DNA of 64,000 bases from positions 106,108 through 170,107 of the forward strand of contig JAZKIY010000008.1 of the NCBI GenBank assembly GCA_040384665.1. Reading direction: 5' to 3'. The stretch comes from PCRC01 sp040384665 (lineage in GTDB: Bacteria; Pseudomonadota; Gammaproteobacteria; Burkholderiales; Burkholderiaceae_C). The notes under the pieces were generated by a model. The model saw nothing but the letters and a program-made list of their open reading frames with translations. It made no database searches and was not told the origin of the DNA. Shown here piece by piece: positions 40,317 to 48,333 of the stretch; positions within the stretch are counted from its first letter, which is position 1, and every line of letters starts with the position of its first letter. The position numbers and the translations under genes are program-made.

Positions 40317-41398
40317 CCGACCACGGCCACACCCTTCACCTGCGCGAACGCCGCCTTGCCCGGCGCCAGCGCCAGCGCGTCGGCCGATTTGGTGGTGATG
40401 CGTGCGAGCAGGCGTGTGCCGCCAGCGTCCAGCCCCACCATCACCTGACCTGGGCTGTCGGGTGACAGGTCGGTCACCGTCACTGGCAGCACATTCAAAA
40501 TGCTGGTGGCCCGGTGGTGGTCGAGCGTCAGGCTCACGTCGCGGGCCTGCACCCGCAAGCGCACGGTGCTGCCCAAAGGCAATGCCGTCCCCACGCCTTG
40601 CGTCAGGCTGATGTGGCCACCGGCAAATTCGGCATGGGCAAGGTGGTAGGCCGCGTCATGCCCGGAGATCCGCGCGGTCACCAATGCGCTGGCCGCGTCG
40701 CCATGCGCCATGGGCAAATCGAGCCGGGTCAGCAAATCGCCCGTGCGGCCCTGGGCCACCACCCGGCCCGCGTCGAGCAGCACCAGGTGGTCTGCCAGCC
40801 GCGCCACTTCGTCGGGCGAATGGGTGACGTAGACGATGGGAATCTTCAGCTCATCGTGCAGGCGCTGCAGGTAAGGGAGAATTTCTTCCTTGCGCTTCAA
40901 ATCCAGCGCCGCCAGGGGTTCGTCCATCAGCAGAATCTGAGGGCTGGTGGCCAGCGCCCGGGCAATGGCCACGCGCTGGCGTTCGCCGCCTGAGAGGGTC
41001 TCGGGCAAACGCTGCAGCAAGTGGCCAATGCCCAGCAGTTCAACTGCTTGGTCCAGCGAGACCTGGCGCTGCGCCGGGGGCACCCGGTTCATGCCGTAGG
41101 CCAGGTTGCGCTGCACGTTCAGGTGCGCGAACAGGCTGGCTTCCTGAAATACATAGCCCAGGTTGCGCTGGTGCGTGGGCAGGAACAGGCGCTTGCCGTC
41201 TTGCCAGACCTCGCCATTGACCTCTAAATGGCCGTGGGCCGATTTTTCCAGCCCGGCGATCAGCCGCAACACCGTGGTTTTGCCAGAGCCGGAGTGGCCA
41301 AACAGCGCCGTCACGCCAGTACCAGGCAAGACCAGGTCAACGTCCAGCGAAAAGCCGGTGTAGTCCAGCTTGAAACGCGCTTTCACACCACCCGTCAT
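40313..41398 (-). CDS. modC: Molybdate ABC transporter ATP-binding protein
   Basis: A 361-residue ATPase. Walker A GHSGSGKTT, signature TLSGGERQRVAIARALA, Walker B ILLMDEPLAALDLKR and switch VTHSPDEVARLADHLV are present. The C-terminal roughly 70 residues (ATSILNVLPVTVTDLSPDSPG to AFAQVKGVAVVG) form a Mop/TOBE oxyanion-binding domain that can trans-inhibit transport. Its ATG overlaps modB by 4 bp. Operon order is modA-modB-modC, read leftward. Confidence 0.96.
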   Translation of the reverse strand: MTGGVKARFKLDYTGFSLDVDLVLPGTGVTALFGHSGSGKTTVLRLIAGLEKSAHGHLEVNGEVWQDGKRLFLPTHQRNLGYVFQEASLFAHLNVQRNLAYGMNRVPPAQRQVSLDQAVELLGIGHLLQRLPETLSGGERQRVAIARALATSPQILLMDEPLAALDLKRKEEILPYLQRLHDELKIPIVYVTHSPDEVARLADHLVLLDAGRVVAQGRTGDLLTRLDLPMAHGDAASALVTARISGHDAAYHLAHAEFAGGHISLTQGVGTALPLGSTVRLRVQARDVSLTLDHHRATSILNVLPVTVTDLSPDSPGQVMVGLDAGGTRLLARITTKSADALALAPGKAAFAQVKGVAVVG

Positions 41399-42078
41399 GT
41401 GTTCACCTTGCGCCGACCAGTGGGGTTCAACACATACAACGCCAGCAGCACGGTGAACGAGAACGCCAGCATCACAGCGGCCAGCCGGTGGGCGTCGGCG
41501 TACTCGATGGCTTCTACGTGGTCGTAAATCTGCACCGACACCACACGGGTCTGGTTGGGGATGTTGCCGCCCACCATCAACACCACGCCAAACTCGCCCA
41601 CGGTGTGCGCAAAGCCCATCACGGTCGCGGTCAGGTAGCCGGGCTTGGCCAGTGGCAGCACGACGCTGAAAAACGTGTCCAGTGGCGAGGCACGCAGCGT
41701 GGCGGCGGCCTCCATAGGCCGGTCTCCCAGCGCTTCAAAAGCGTTCTGGATCGGCTGCACGACAAACGGCAAGGAATAGAACACCGAGGCCACCAGCAGG
41801 CCCCAGAAGGTGAAAGGCAGCACACCCAAGCCCAGCGACTGGGTGAACTGGCCAATCGGGCCATTGGGCCCCATGCCGACCAGCAAATAAAACCCCAGCA
41901 CCGAAGGCGGCAACACAATCGGCAAAGCGACCACCGCACCGACCGGGCCTTTGAGCCATGAACGTGTGCGGGCCAACCACCATGCGAGCGGTGTGCCCAC
42001 CAGCAGCAGGATCAGTGTGACCAGCCCGGCCAGTTTGACGGTGAGCGCAATCGCGCCAAGGTCTGCATCGCTCAGCAT
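41395..42078 (-). CDS. modB: Molybdate ABC transporter permease
   Basis: A 227-residue permease with five membrane segments. ModB landmarks: PIVLPPSVLGFYLLVGMGPN, EALGDRPMEAAATLRASP (EAA loop) and HTVGEFGVVLMVGGNIPNQT. It overlaps modC by 4 bp and follows modA by 27 bp. Confidence 0.96.
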   Translation of the reverse strand: MLSDADLGAIALTVKLAGLVTLILLLVGTPLAWWLARTRSWLKGPVGAVVALPIVLPPSVLGFYLLVGMGPNGPIGQFTQSLGLGVLPFTFWGLLVASVFYSLPFVVQPIQNAFEALGDRPMEAAATLRASPLDTFFSVVLPLAKPGYLTATVMGFAHTVGEFGVVLMVGGNIPNQTRVVSVQIYDHVEAIEYADAHRLAAVMLAFSFTVLLALYVLNPTGRRKVNT

Positions 42079-42105
42079 TCAGTTTTTAAGGGGTCAGCGT
42101 GTAGG

Positions 42106-42861
42106 TCAGAGATCGTAGCCGTAAGAACGGATCAGGTCCTTGATCCGCTCGGACTTCAGCAGTGCCACCAGTTCGGCCGCCGCTTTGTTGTCTTTTCCGC
42201 GCGTCAACACCACCGCATCCTGCACGATGGGCGCGTGCAGGTTGGCTGGCACGGTCCAGGCCGAACCGCTTTTCAGCTTGCCGCCTTCCAGCACCTGCGA
42301 CAGCGCGACAAAACCCAGTTCGGCGTTGCCGGTGGCAATGAAGTTGAAGGCCTGGCCTATGCTTTCACCCTGCACCAGCTTGGGTGTGGTGGTGTCCAGC
42401 AGGTTCAGCTTGGTCATGGTTTCCACCGCCGCTGCGCCGTAAGGTGCGACCTTGGGATTGGCAATGGCCAGCTTCTTGAAGTCTCCTTTTTTCAGCACCT
42501 CGCCTTTGCCGTCCACCAGACTGGCGTTGGCCGACCACAGCACCAGCTTGCCAGTGGCGTAGGTGAAGCGGCTGCCCTTGACGGCCAGACCTTCCTGCTC
42601 CAGCTTGGCTGGGGTTTCGTTGTCGGCGGCCAGAAACACATCGAACGGCGCGCCACTCTTGATCTGCGCATAAAACTTGCCGGTGGAGCCAATGATGAGT
42701 TCAGCCTTGTGACCGGTGGTTTTCTCAAACACGGCGGCAATCGCTTTCATTGGCCCGGTGAAGTTGGCGGCCACGGCCACCTGCACTTCGTCGGCCTGCG
42801 CCCCAGTGGTGATGACGAGCGCAAGCAGGGCGGTGAGCAGGGGGCGGGCAAAGCGGTGCAT
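42106..42861 (-). CDS. modA: Molybdate ABC transporter periplasmic binding protein
   Basis: A 251-residue protein. A signal peptide ends TTGAQADE. ModA landmarks: VAVAANFTGPMKAIAAVFEK, IIGSTGKFYAQIKSGAPFDVFLAADN, and ANLHAPIVQDAVVLTRGKDN with KDLIRSYGYDL at the C-terminus. Start ATG 42861 follows TGGAGACT. A 24-bp ModE-type palindrome lies 44 bp upstream, so the operon should be repressed when molybdate is plentiful. Confidence 0.96.
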   Translation of the reverse strand: MHRFARPLLTALLALVITTGAQADEVQVAVAANFTGPMKAIAAVFEKTTGHKAELIIGSTGKFYAQIKSGAPFDVFLAADNETPAKLEQEGLAVKGSRFTYATGKLVLWSANASLVDGKGEVLKKGDFKKLAIANPKVAPYGAAAVETMTKLNLLDTTTPKLVQGESIGQAFNFIATGNAELGFVALSQVLEGGKLKSGSAWTVPANLHAPIVQDAVVLTRGKDNKAAAELVALLKSERIKDLIRSYGYDL

Positions 42862-42904
42862 GAAAGTCTCCAGGTCAGTGTGCGGCGAAATCACGTTGCA
42901 GATT

Positions 42905-42928
42905 CGATATGTAGTAAAGTATATTACG
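42905..42928. promoter_or_regulatory. ModE box 1 (modA / lipoprotein divergent promoter)
   Basis: CGATATGT-N8-ATATTACG, a 24-bp imperfect palindrome matching the ModE operator pattern (CGnnATAT...ATATnnCG). On the plus strand it overlaps a candidate promoter TTGCAG (42896-42901), 18-bp spacer, TATATT (42920-42925) that would drive the lipoprotein-nifQ-like pair, so binding would block it; it is also positioned to block modABC. Confidence 0.85.
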
Positions 42929-42983
42929 AAATCGAATCAACCTGAAAAGACCGTTCGGTCCATACACACAAAGAGGAGACAGC

Positions 42984-44042
42984 ATGGTGAATTGGTGGAA
43001 ACCATTGCAGGGCACAGCCTGTGAGCAAAGTGCAAACCCTGCCCGATTGACGCGGCGGCTGTGGGCGTTGCGGGTGGCGGCAGGCGCCACAGCGCTGGTG
43101 CTGGCCGCCTGTGGCGGTGGGGGCAGCTCCGCCGACCGGGGGCCAACCAACATCACACTCGCCTCGGCCGACGCCAATGGCATTTATTGGGACGCGGCTG
43201 AAAGCCGGCTGTACCTCACCGACGACACCACCAATGCCATCCTGACCTGGGATGGTGACGGCAAAACCACCTTCAGCAACTACGTCAACCTGCCGGCCCT
43301 GCAACCGCCAGCGACCAACACCCAGGTGTCCATCGGCGAGCTGACCCGCACGTCGAACGGCACCTTCTACACCACCCGTTTCGGCTTTGGCAATGCCGGC
43401 ACGGTGATCGCCGTCAGCCCAGCCCGTGTGGCCAGCAACCTGACCGGCCTCGACCCGGTGCGCCGCCGCATCGCCGTCACGGTGACGGGTGCGGGTGAAC
43501 TCCTCGACAACTGGTTTGTCACCCCCCCGAGCCCGAACGCCACCTCCACCGGTGGTGCCATCAGTCTGCTGACGGTGAACGGCGGCGCCGCCACCGAGCG
43601 TGAACTCGTCACTGGTTTGAGCAAGCCCGTGGGTTCCGTGGTGGTGGGCCGCACGCTGTACGTGTCCGACCAGACCACTGGCCGCCTGACCTCGTTCCCA
43701 CTGGACGCGTTGCTCACCGCACCGCGCACCGCTGCCCAGGGCACGCTCATTGCAACTTTCACGGCCGACCTCAGCGTGCCAGGCAATGACAACATTGACC
43801 TGACCACCGCAGGTGCCGATGGCAATCTCTACCTTGGCGGACGTGGTGGCAAGCTTTACCGTGTCACGCCGGCGGGTGTGGTCACGCTGCTTGACAGCCT
43901 GAACACCACCGCAGCCAATGCGGGCTTGCTGCAGATCCGTGGTATTGCGGTGGACAACGTGAACCGCCGCCTGTTTGTGGTGGTGCACAGCACCGACACT
44001 GCGCGCGCGCCCAACGCCTTGCGGATTGTTCCGCTGAACTGA
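42984..44042 (+). CDS. Predicted lipoprotein with beta-propeller-like (SMP-30/NHL-type) fold
   Basis: A 352-residue exported protein. A long basic N-terminus is followed by a lipobox ALVLAACGGGGSS, with Cys 41 or so as lipidation site. The mature part has NHL/SMP-30-type repeats: NGIYWDAAESRLYLTDDTTN, GTFYTTRFGFGNAGTVIAVS, VVVGRTLYVSDQTTGRLTSF, GNLYLGGRGGKLYRVTPAGV and IRGIAVDNVNRRLFVVVHS. It starts 56 bp from ModE box 1, with AGAGGAGA before the ATG, and runs 9 bp from a NifQ-like gene, so it should respond to molybdenum. Role unknown; periplasmic molybdate or metal handling is speculation. Confidence 0.8.
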   Translation: MVNWWKPLQGTACEQSANPARLTRRLWALRVAAGATALVLAACGGGGSSADRGPTNITLASADANGIYWDAAESRLYLTDDTTNAILTWDGDGKTTFSNYVNLPALQPPATNTQVSIGELTRTSNGTFYTTRFGFGNAGTVIAVSPARVASNLTGLDPVRRRIAVTVTGAGELLDNWFVTPPSPNATSTGGAISLLTVNGGAATERELVTGLSKPVGSVVVGRTLYVSDQTTGRLTSFPLDALLTAPRTAAQGTLIATFTADLSVPGNDNIDLTTAGADGNLYLGGRGGKLYRVTPAGVVTLLDSLNTTAANAGLLQIRGIAVDNVNRRLFVVVHSTDTARAPNALRIVPLN

Positions 44043-44051
44043 GTGGTTGGC

Positions 44052-44609
44052 ATGATGGCCTGCAGCACCGACGCGCTGGCGCTGTGCCAAACGGCGGTTC
44101 AGCACGTGCGGGCCGAGGCGGCGCTGGGCGGCCTGCCACTGTTTGCGCTCAACCTGGGTGTGCAGCGGGCGGAGTTTGTTTACCTCAGCGCCGTGCTGGA
44201 GGAGGGCTTCATGGGGCCCACACCGCTGCCCAGCACGCAGGTGTTGCCCCCGCCGGAGTTTCCCCACACCGCACTGCTGGCGCTGCTCTGGTCGTTTCGC
44301 ACCGAGGCCACGCCCGCCTGCTGGGCGGCCGCTGCGGCCGTGGCCTGTGGTTGTTTTGGCCACAGGCACCTGTGGCAAGACCTGGGTCTTTCAGGGCGCC
44401 CAGAGGTCACGGCGCTGTTGCAGGCCTATTTTCCGGGGTTGGTGGCGCTGAACAGCAGGCACCTGAAGTGGAAGCGTTTCTTGTTCATGCGCCTTGGCGA
44501 ATGGCTGGGCCAACCGGGGCTGCAGCCGCCACACTGTGGCGGCTGCGACCAGTACGTCACGTGTTACCCGGCCGTGGGCCACGTGGAGGCTTCCGCACAA
44601 CGCGCCTGA
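44052..44609 (+). CDS. NifQ-like protein 1 (partial Cys motif)
   Basis: A 185-residue protein (ATG 44052; GTG 44043 possible). The C-terminal half shows the NifQ pattern HLWQDLGLSGRPEVTALLQ, YFPGLVALNSRHLKWKRFL and C-x2-C-x5-C (HCGGCDQYVTC). Known NifQ proteins carry C-x4-C-x2-C-x5-C and deliver molybdenum to FeMo-cofactor assembly; here the first Cys is missing. It follows the lipoprotein in what looks like a ModE-controlled operon and converges on mosA (23 bp between stops). No nif genes are in the window. A role handing Mo to or from the storage protein is inference. Confidence 0.75.
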   Translation: MMACSTDALALCQTAVQHVRAEAALGGLPLFALNLGVQRAEFVYLSAVLEEGFMGPTPLPSTQVLPPPEFPHTALLALLWSFRTEATPACWAAAAAVACGCFGHRHLWQDLGLSGRPEVTALLQAYFPGLVALNSRHLKWKRFLFMRLGEWLGQPGLQPPHCGGCDQYVTCYPAVGHVEASAQRA

Positions 44610-44632
44610 GCAGCGCTGCCGGTGGCGCTGGT

Positions 44633-45466
44633 TCAGGCCGGGCGTGTGCCCGAGCGGATGATGGTCCCAACGTGCTCGCCCCGCACGGCGGCAGTGATCC
44701 GGCCCGGCACCAGCCCGTTGATGACCTGCACCCGCTCCAGGTGGCGGGCATTCGCCATGACTTCCAGCAACGCACGGTCAACCGGCAGCGTGCCGTGTTG
44801 TTTCGCCAGGTCGGCGGCGCTGATCTCGCTGATGAGTTGGGCCTGTTGGCCGCCATCGCCTTTGGGGTCGGCGTTGTAGACACCGTCCACATCCTCCACG
44901 ATCGTCAGCCCCGCTGCGCCGAGCGCATCGGCCAGCAGGAAGGCGCCCACGTCGGCCCGGTGGGTCGGGATGCGCGAGGTCGTGAATTCGTGGTGGTGGT
45001 AGGGCGGGAAGGCACTGCCCACCACCGCACGGGCCGCCGAGAGGTGGATGGCGAGCTGGCTCGCCATGGTGGGGTGCTCGACGTAGGAGACACCTTCTGC
45101 CGCCAGCAGCGACGCCAGGATGTGGCCGTTCTGGCCGGCCTCGCTCGCAGCGAGTGGTGCCAGCGAGCCGACCGGCAGGCCCAGGTCCAGGCCCACGCCG
45201 TACAGGTGGCGGGCGCGGATGCCGGCACCGGTGAGGATGAGCAGCCGGCGCTCGGGCAGCAGCTTGCGCAGCTCGTCCACAACCGGGAGGATCGCATCGG
45301 CGCCGCGGTCCATGATCGAGCGCCCGCCGATTTTGACGACGTGCACCCAGGGCAACAGCCGGATCGGGCGGCGGCCCGCGACGGGACGGGTGAGGTCGCT
45401 GTCCAGCAGGGTCTGGCGCGCCAGCGGCGAGGCAACGTGCTTGGTGGAGTTGGTGGTGTTTGTCAT
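44633..45466 (-). CDS. mosA: Molybdenum storage protein alpha subunit
   Basis: A 277-residue amino-acid-kinase (UMP kinase-like) fold protein. From memory of the Azotobacter vinelandii MoSto alpha subunit, the match is high over the whole length: RPIRLLPWVHVVKIGGRSIM, LLILTGAGIRARHLYGVGLD, LGLPVGSLAPLAASEAGQNG, the His-rich SAFPPYHHHEF (residues 151-161, a polyoxomolybdate-anchoring region) and RVQVINGLVPGRITAAVRG. With MosB it forms an ATP-driven cage storing Mo or W as oxide clusters. It is 10 bp downstream of mosB. Start ATG 45466 (MTNTTNSTKH) matches the family start. Confidence 0.95.
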   Translation of the reverse strand: MTNTTNSTKHVASPLARQTLLDSDLTRPVAGRRPIRLLPWVHVVKIGGRSIMDRGADAILPVVDELRKLLPERRLLILTGAGIRARHLYGVGLDLGLPVGSLAPLAASEAGQNGHILASLLAAEGVSYVEHPTMASQLAIHLSAARAVVGSAFPPYHHHEFTTSRIPTHRADVGAFLLADALGAAGLTIVEDVDGVYNADPKGDGGQQAQLISEISAADLAKQHGTLPVDRALLEVMANARHLERVQVINGLVPGRITAAVRGEHVGTIIRSGTRPA

Positions 45467-45476
45467 GGCGGAGCTC

Positions 45477-46289
45477 TCAGCGTGCGGTGATGATGGTGCC
45501 AACATGCTCGCCGGCGAGTGCGCGGGTCAGGTTGCCGGGGACGAGGCCGTTCACGATCTGGATCTGGCGGATGTGGCGTGCCTCTTTCAGCAAGTCCAGC
45601 ACCGGGAACTCCAGAATCGAGTCCTGCAGGCCCTTGGCCTTCATCTCATCGACCGAGATTTTGGGGATGAGGGTGGCGTTTTTCGAGGTCTTGGGGTTGG
45701 CGGTGTACAGGCCGTCTTCGTCCTTCACATAAACCATGGCCTTGCAGCCAAATTGTTCGGCCACCAGGAAGCAGCCCGCGTCGGTGCGGTAAGGCGGAAT
45801 CACGCCTTCGGCGGCGGGGCGTATCCACAGGCTGTAGGGCGGCATGCCGCTGAAGATCACGGCGTTGATCTCGGCAAGGTGCAGCGGCACCGCCGACAGG
45901 CCGGCACCGCTGACCAGCGGGATGCCGTGTTTCGCCAGCAGCTGGCCCAGGATGGCGGCGTTCTGGTCGGCCACCGAGGCGCCGAGTTGCGACAGCACGC
46001 CCGGCGGCAGGCCAAGACCGGCCGCAATGGAGTACAGGTGCCGTGCCCGGGTGCCCGCGCCGGTGCCGATGAGCAGCTTGTGTGTTTTGCGGGCGGCAAC
46101 AATCTCGTCGATGAGCGGGTAGACGGCGGCACGGCCGCGGTCAATGAAGCTTTGTCCGCCGACCTTGATCACGGTGGCGTCCGGCAGGATGCGGAAGTCG
46201 GCAGCAGCTTCCACCGCCGCCAGCAACTGGGGGTCGTCCAGCGAACGCTGCATCAGGAGCCCTTCGAGCTCCGTGGTTGTGTTGGTCAT
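45477..46289 (-). CDS. mosB: Molybdenum storage protein beta subunit
   Basis: A 270-residue amino-acid-kinase fold protein. It matches the MoSto beta subunit as I recall it: MQRSLDDPQLLAAVEAAADF, TVIKVGGQSFIDRGRAAVYP, KLLIGTGAGTRARHLYSIAA, FSGMPPYSLWIRPAAEGVIP and DSILEFPVLDLLKEARHIRQ. MosA and MosB are about one-third identical to each other, as expected for the heterohexamer. It leads mosB-mosA; ModE box 2 lies 127 bp upstream of its ATG at 46289, which is preceded by GAAAGG. Confidence 0.95.
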   Translation of the reverse strand: MTNTTTELEGLLMQRSLDDPQLLAAVEAAADFRILPDATVIKVGGQSFIDRGRAAVYPLIDEIVAARKTHKLLIGTGAGTRARHLYSIAAGLGLPPGVLSQLGASVADQNAAILGQLLAKHGIPLVSGAGLSAVPLHLAEINAVIFSGMPPYSLWIRPAAEGVIPPYRTDAGCFLVAEQFGCKAMVYVKDEDGLYTANPKTSKNATLIPKISVDEMKAKGLQDSILEFPVLDLLKEARHIRQIQIVNGLVPGNLTRALAGEHVGTIITAR

Positions 46290-46415
46290 GGGGTGCCTTT
46301 CATGAAATATCAGGGGCGGAGCATAGGTTGAAGCGGTATATCGGCGCCACCACACCGCATGGGCAACACACGGGGCTGGATGGTCTTCAACTCGTTGAAA
46401 AATGGTGATGGGTAT

Positions 46416-46439
46416 CGATATATAGAATAGTATATTGCG
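46416..46439. promoter_or_regulatory. ModE box 2 (mosB / modE1 divergent promoter)
   Basis: CGATATAT-N8-ATATTGCG. On the plus strand it overlaps the -10 of a candidate promoter, TTGAAA (46395-46400), 18-bp spacer, TATATA (46419-46424), placing a start site about 40 bp before modE1. On the other strand it lies 127 bp upstream of mosB. Confidence 0.85.
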
Positions 46440-46471
46440 ATGGCTGCATTTTCAGCCCAACCGGTGACACC

Positions 46472-47293
46472 GTGCCCAGCACATCAAAATTCAGCGCCCA
46501 GATGGTTTTGCGGACCGAGTTCGGTGCGTTGATCGGCGACACGCGGGTTCGCTTGCTGGAAGAAATTGGCCGCCATGGCTCCATCGCCAAGGCCGCCAAA
46601 AAGATTCCGCTGTCTTACAAGGCCGCCTGGGACGCGGTCGACGAAATGAACAACTTGGCCGAGCATGCGCTGGTGGACCGCACCATTGGCGGGGCACAAG
46701 GCGGTGGCACACAGCTGACCGCCCATGGCCAGCAGCTGATCGCCTTGTTCCGTGCGCTGGAAGGCGAGTCGCAGTCGGCGGCCGACCGGCTGTCGTTGCT
46801 CACCACCGACCCGCTGCCTGCCGACCCTGCCGCCATTCGCCAGTTGCTGCGCCGCATGGCGGTGCGCACCAGTGCCAGAAACCAGTTTGCCTGCACGGTG
46901 CTTGAAGTCCGCATGGGCGAGGTCAATGCCCAGGTGATGCTGGCGCTGGACGCCGAGCAGCGCCTGGAAGCGGTGGTGACCTGCGACTCGGTGGCGCGTC
47001 TGGGGCTGGTGCCAGGGCAGGAAGTGCTGGCCCTGGTCAAGGCGCCAGCGGTGCTGGTGCTGCCCGGTTGGGCCATGCGCACCAGCGCGGGCAACCACCT
47101 CCAGGGGGTGGTCAGCCGCATCCACGAAGGACCGGTCAGTTCGGAGCTGGTGATCAACCTGGCGCAGACGCCGGTCAGGCACGTGTGCGCCGTGGTCACC
47201 ACCGATGCCCTGCGTGAATTGAAGCTCGCGACAGACACGCAGGTGACGGTCGCGTTCCAGTCCAGCAGTGTCATGCTGGCCGTCGTCAACTGA
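46472..47293 (+). CDS. modE: Molybdate-responsive regulator ModE, paralogue 1
   Basis: A 273-residue ModE with an N-terminal winged HTH (VRLLEEIGRHGSIAKAAKKI, LSYKAAWDAVDEMNNLAEHA, GGGTQLTAHGQQLIALFR) and tandem Mop domains (TSARNQFACTVLEVRMGEVN; TSAGNHLQGVVSRIHEGPVS). The HTH binds DNA; molybdate or tungstate binding to the Mop domains switches it on as a repressor. The start is a GTG at 46472; the next in-frame ATG (46502) would cut into the N-terminal strand. It is divergent from mosB with a ModE box between, so it is probably autoregulated. Confidence 0.95.
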   Translation: MPSTSKFSAQMVLRTEFGALIGDTRVRLLEEIGRHGSIAKAAKKIPLSYKAAWDAVDEMNNLAEHALVDRTIGGAQGGGTQLTAHGQQLIALFRALEGESQSAADRLSLLTTDPLPADPAAIRQLLRRMAVRTSARNQFACTVLEVRMGEVNAQVMLALDAEQRLEAVVTCDSVARLGLVPGQEVLALVKAPAVLVLPGWAMRTSAGNHLQGVVSRIHEGPVSSELVINLAQTPVRHVCAVVTTDALRELKLATDTQVTVAFQSSSVMLAVVN

Positions 47294-47304
47294 CACACGT
47301 GCAC

Positions 47305-47334
47305 AAAAAAAGGGGTGGTCCAGCGGACCACCCC
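47305..47334 (-). terminator. Rho-independent terminator (minus strand)
   Basis: GGGGTGGTCC (47312-47321) AGC GGACCACCCC (47325-47334) on the plus strand, with AAAAAAA at 47305-47311. The T-tract is therefore on the minus strand only, so it terminates leftward transcription; it does not suit modE1, which ends 12 bp before it on the plus strand. Confidence 0.8.
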
Positions 47335-47392
47335 AAAGAACATCGCAGTTGGAGACCCTCGCACTGCACTATGTTCCACTGAATTCCATTCC
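47305..47392 (-). ncRNA. Candidate ModE-regulated small RNA
   Basis: On the minus strand a near-consensus sigma-70 promoter, TTGGCA (47422-47427), 17-bp spacer, TATACA (47399-47404), precedes about 88 nt ending in a perfect 10-bp hairpin with seven T residues. No open reading frame of note lies within it. ModE box 3 covers the spacer and -10, so transcription would be blocked by molybdate-loaded ModE. It lies between modE1 and modE2, antisense to neither. Expression is not shown; the case rests on promoter and terminator geometry. Confidence 0.55.
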
Positions 47393-47395
47393 AAT

Positions 47396-47419
47396 CGCTG
47401 TATATTTTACTATATATCG
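47396..47419. promoter_or_regulatory. ModE box 3 (modE2 / candidate sRNA promoter)
   Basis: CGCTGTAT-N8-ATATATCG. It overlaps the spacer and -10 of the minus-strand sRNA promoter and lies 90 bp before modE2 on the plus strand, for which only a weak promoter (TTCCAA, 16-bp spacer, TATATA) is visible. Confidence 0.82.
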
Positions 47420-47508
47420 AATGCCAAAATCAAGGCCGTGCATTGATTTCAAGGTGACCGGGCAAAGAACGCCGTTGCCATGCGTTGTGGCTCTGCTATG
47501 GTGTCGCC

Positions 47509-48333
47509 ATGTCTGGCAAATCCCTCCGCCCACTGGTCGGCAAACTGGCTTTTGAAACCACCGCAGGTGGCTACCTCGGTGAACCGCGCATCCGCCTGCT
47601 GGAAGCGATCGAGGTGCATGGCTCGCTCAGCCGTGCGGCCAAGGACGTGCCGTTGTCGTACAAGGCCGCCTGGGACGCGCTGGACACCATGAACAACCTG
47701 GCCGAGGCGCCTCTGGTGGTGCGGACCACCGGTGGCAAACACGGGGGTGGCACCCAGCTCACCGAGCATGGCCGGCAGATCATCGCGCTGTACCGGGCGA
47801 TGGAAAGCTCGCAGCAGGACATCCTCAACCAGCTGGCCGCTGCCCCGGTGCAGAGTGCCGAAGCCCACAAGAACAACGCACTGCGCACGCTGATCCGCCG
47901 CATGTCGGTGAAGACCAGTGCCCGCAACCAGTTTGTGGGCACGGTGGTGGCGTTGCAGGACACCGGTGGCATGGTGGACGTGCGTTTGTCGCTGGCGGGT
48001 GGGGACGACATCGTGGTGGCCATCACGCCTGCATCGGTGGCGAACATGGCGCTGACGGTGGGGGTGGAAGCCTATGCGCTGGTGAAAGCGCCCTGGGTGT
48101 CGGTGTCCACCACAGCACCGCGCCGCAACGCCGCACGCAACGTGTTGGCCGGTACGCTGACCGGCCTGCAACCTGGCAAGACCAGCACCGAGCTGACACT
48201 GACCACGCCCGGTGGTCGCCTGGTGGCAGCGGCCATGGCCAATGCCCTGGTGGCGGAACGGGGGCTGCGCAAGGGCCAGCCGGCCTGGGCCAGTTTTGCC
48301 ACCGACAGCGTGATCCTGGCGACGTTTTCCTAA
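47509..48333 (+). CDS. Molybdate-responsive regulator ModE, paralogue 2
   Basis: A 274-residue ModE with the same domain order as paralogue 1: HTH (IRLLEAIEVHGSLSRAAKDV, LSYKAAWDALDTMNNLAEAP, HGGGTQLTEHGRQIIALYRA) and tandem Mop domains (TSARNQFVGTVVALQDTGGM; AARNVLAGTLTGLQPGKTS). The HTH recognition helix is nearly the same in both, so both probably bind the same boxes, but the oxyanion-binding halves differ more. ATG 47509 (MSGKSLRPL) has no strong Shine-Dalgarno. Its stop overlaps the convergent NifQ-like 2 gene. Possible division of labour (Mo versus W, or thresholds) is inference. Confidence 0.94.
   Translation: MSGKSLRPLVGKLAFETTAGGYLGEPRIRLLEAIEVHGSLSRAAKDVPLSYKAAWDALDTMNNLAEAPLVVRTTGGKHGGGTQLTEHGRQIIALYRAMESSQQDILNQLAAAPVQSAEAHKNNALRTLIRRMSVKTSARNQFVGTVVALQDTGGMVDVRLSLAGGDDIVVAITPASVANMALTVGVEAYALVKAPWVSVSTTAPRRNAARNVLAGTLTGLQPGKTSTELTLTTPGGRLVAAAMANALVAERGLRKGQPAWASFATDSVILATFS

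Noticed and set aside
47294..47334. Reading the 47305-47334 hairpin as the modE1 terminator
   Set aside because: On the plus strand the stem is followed by AAAGAA, not a T-tract; the T-tract is only on the minus strand.
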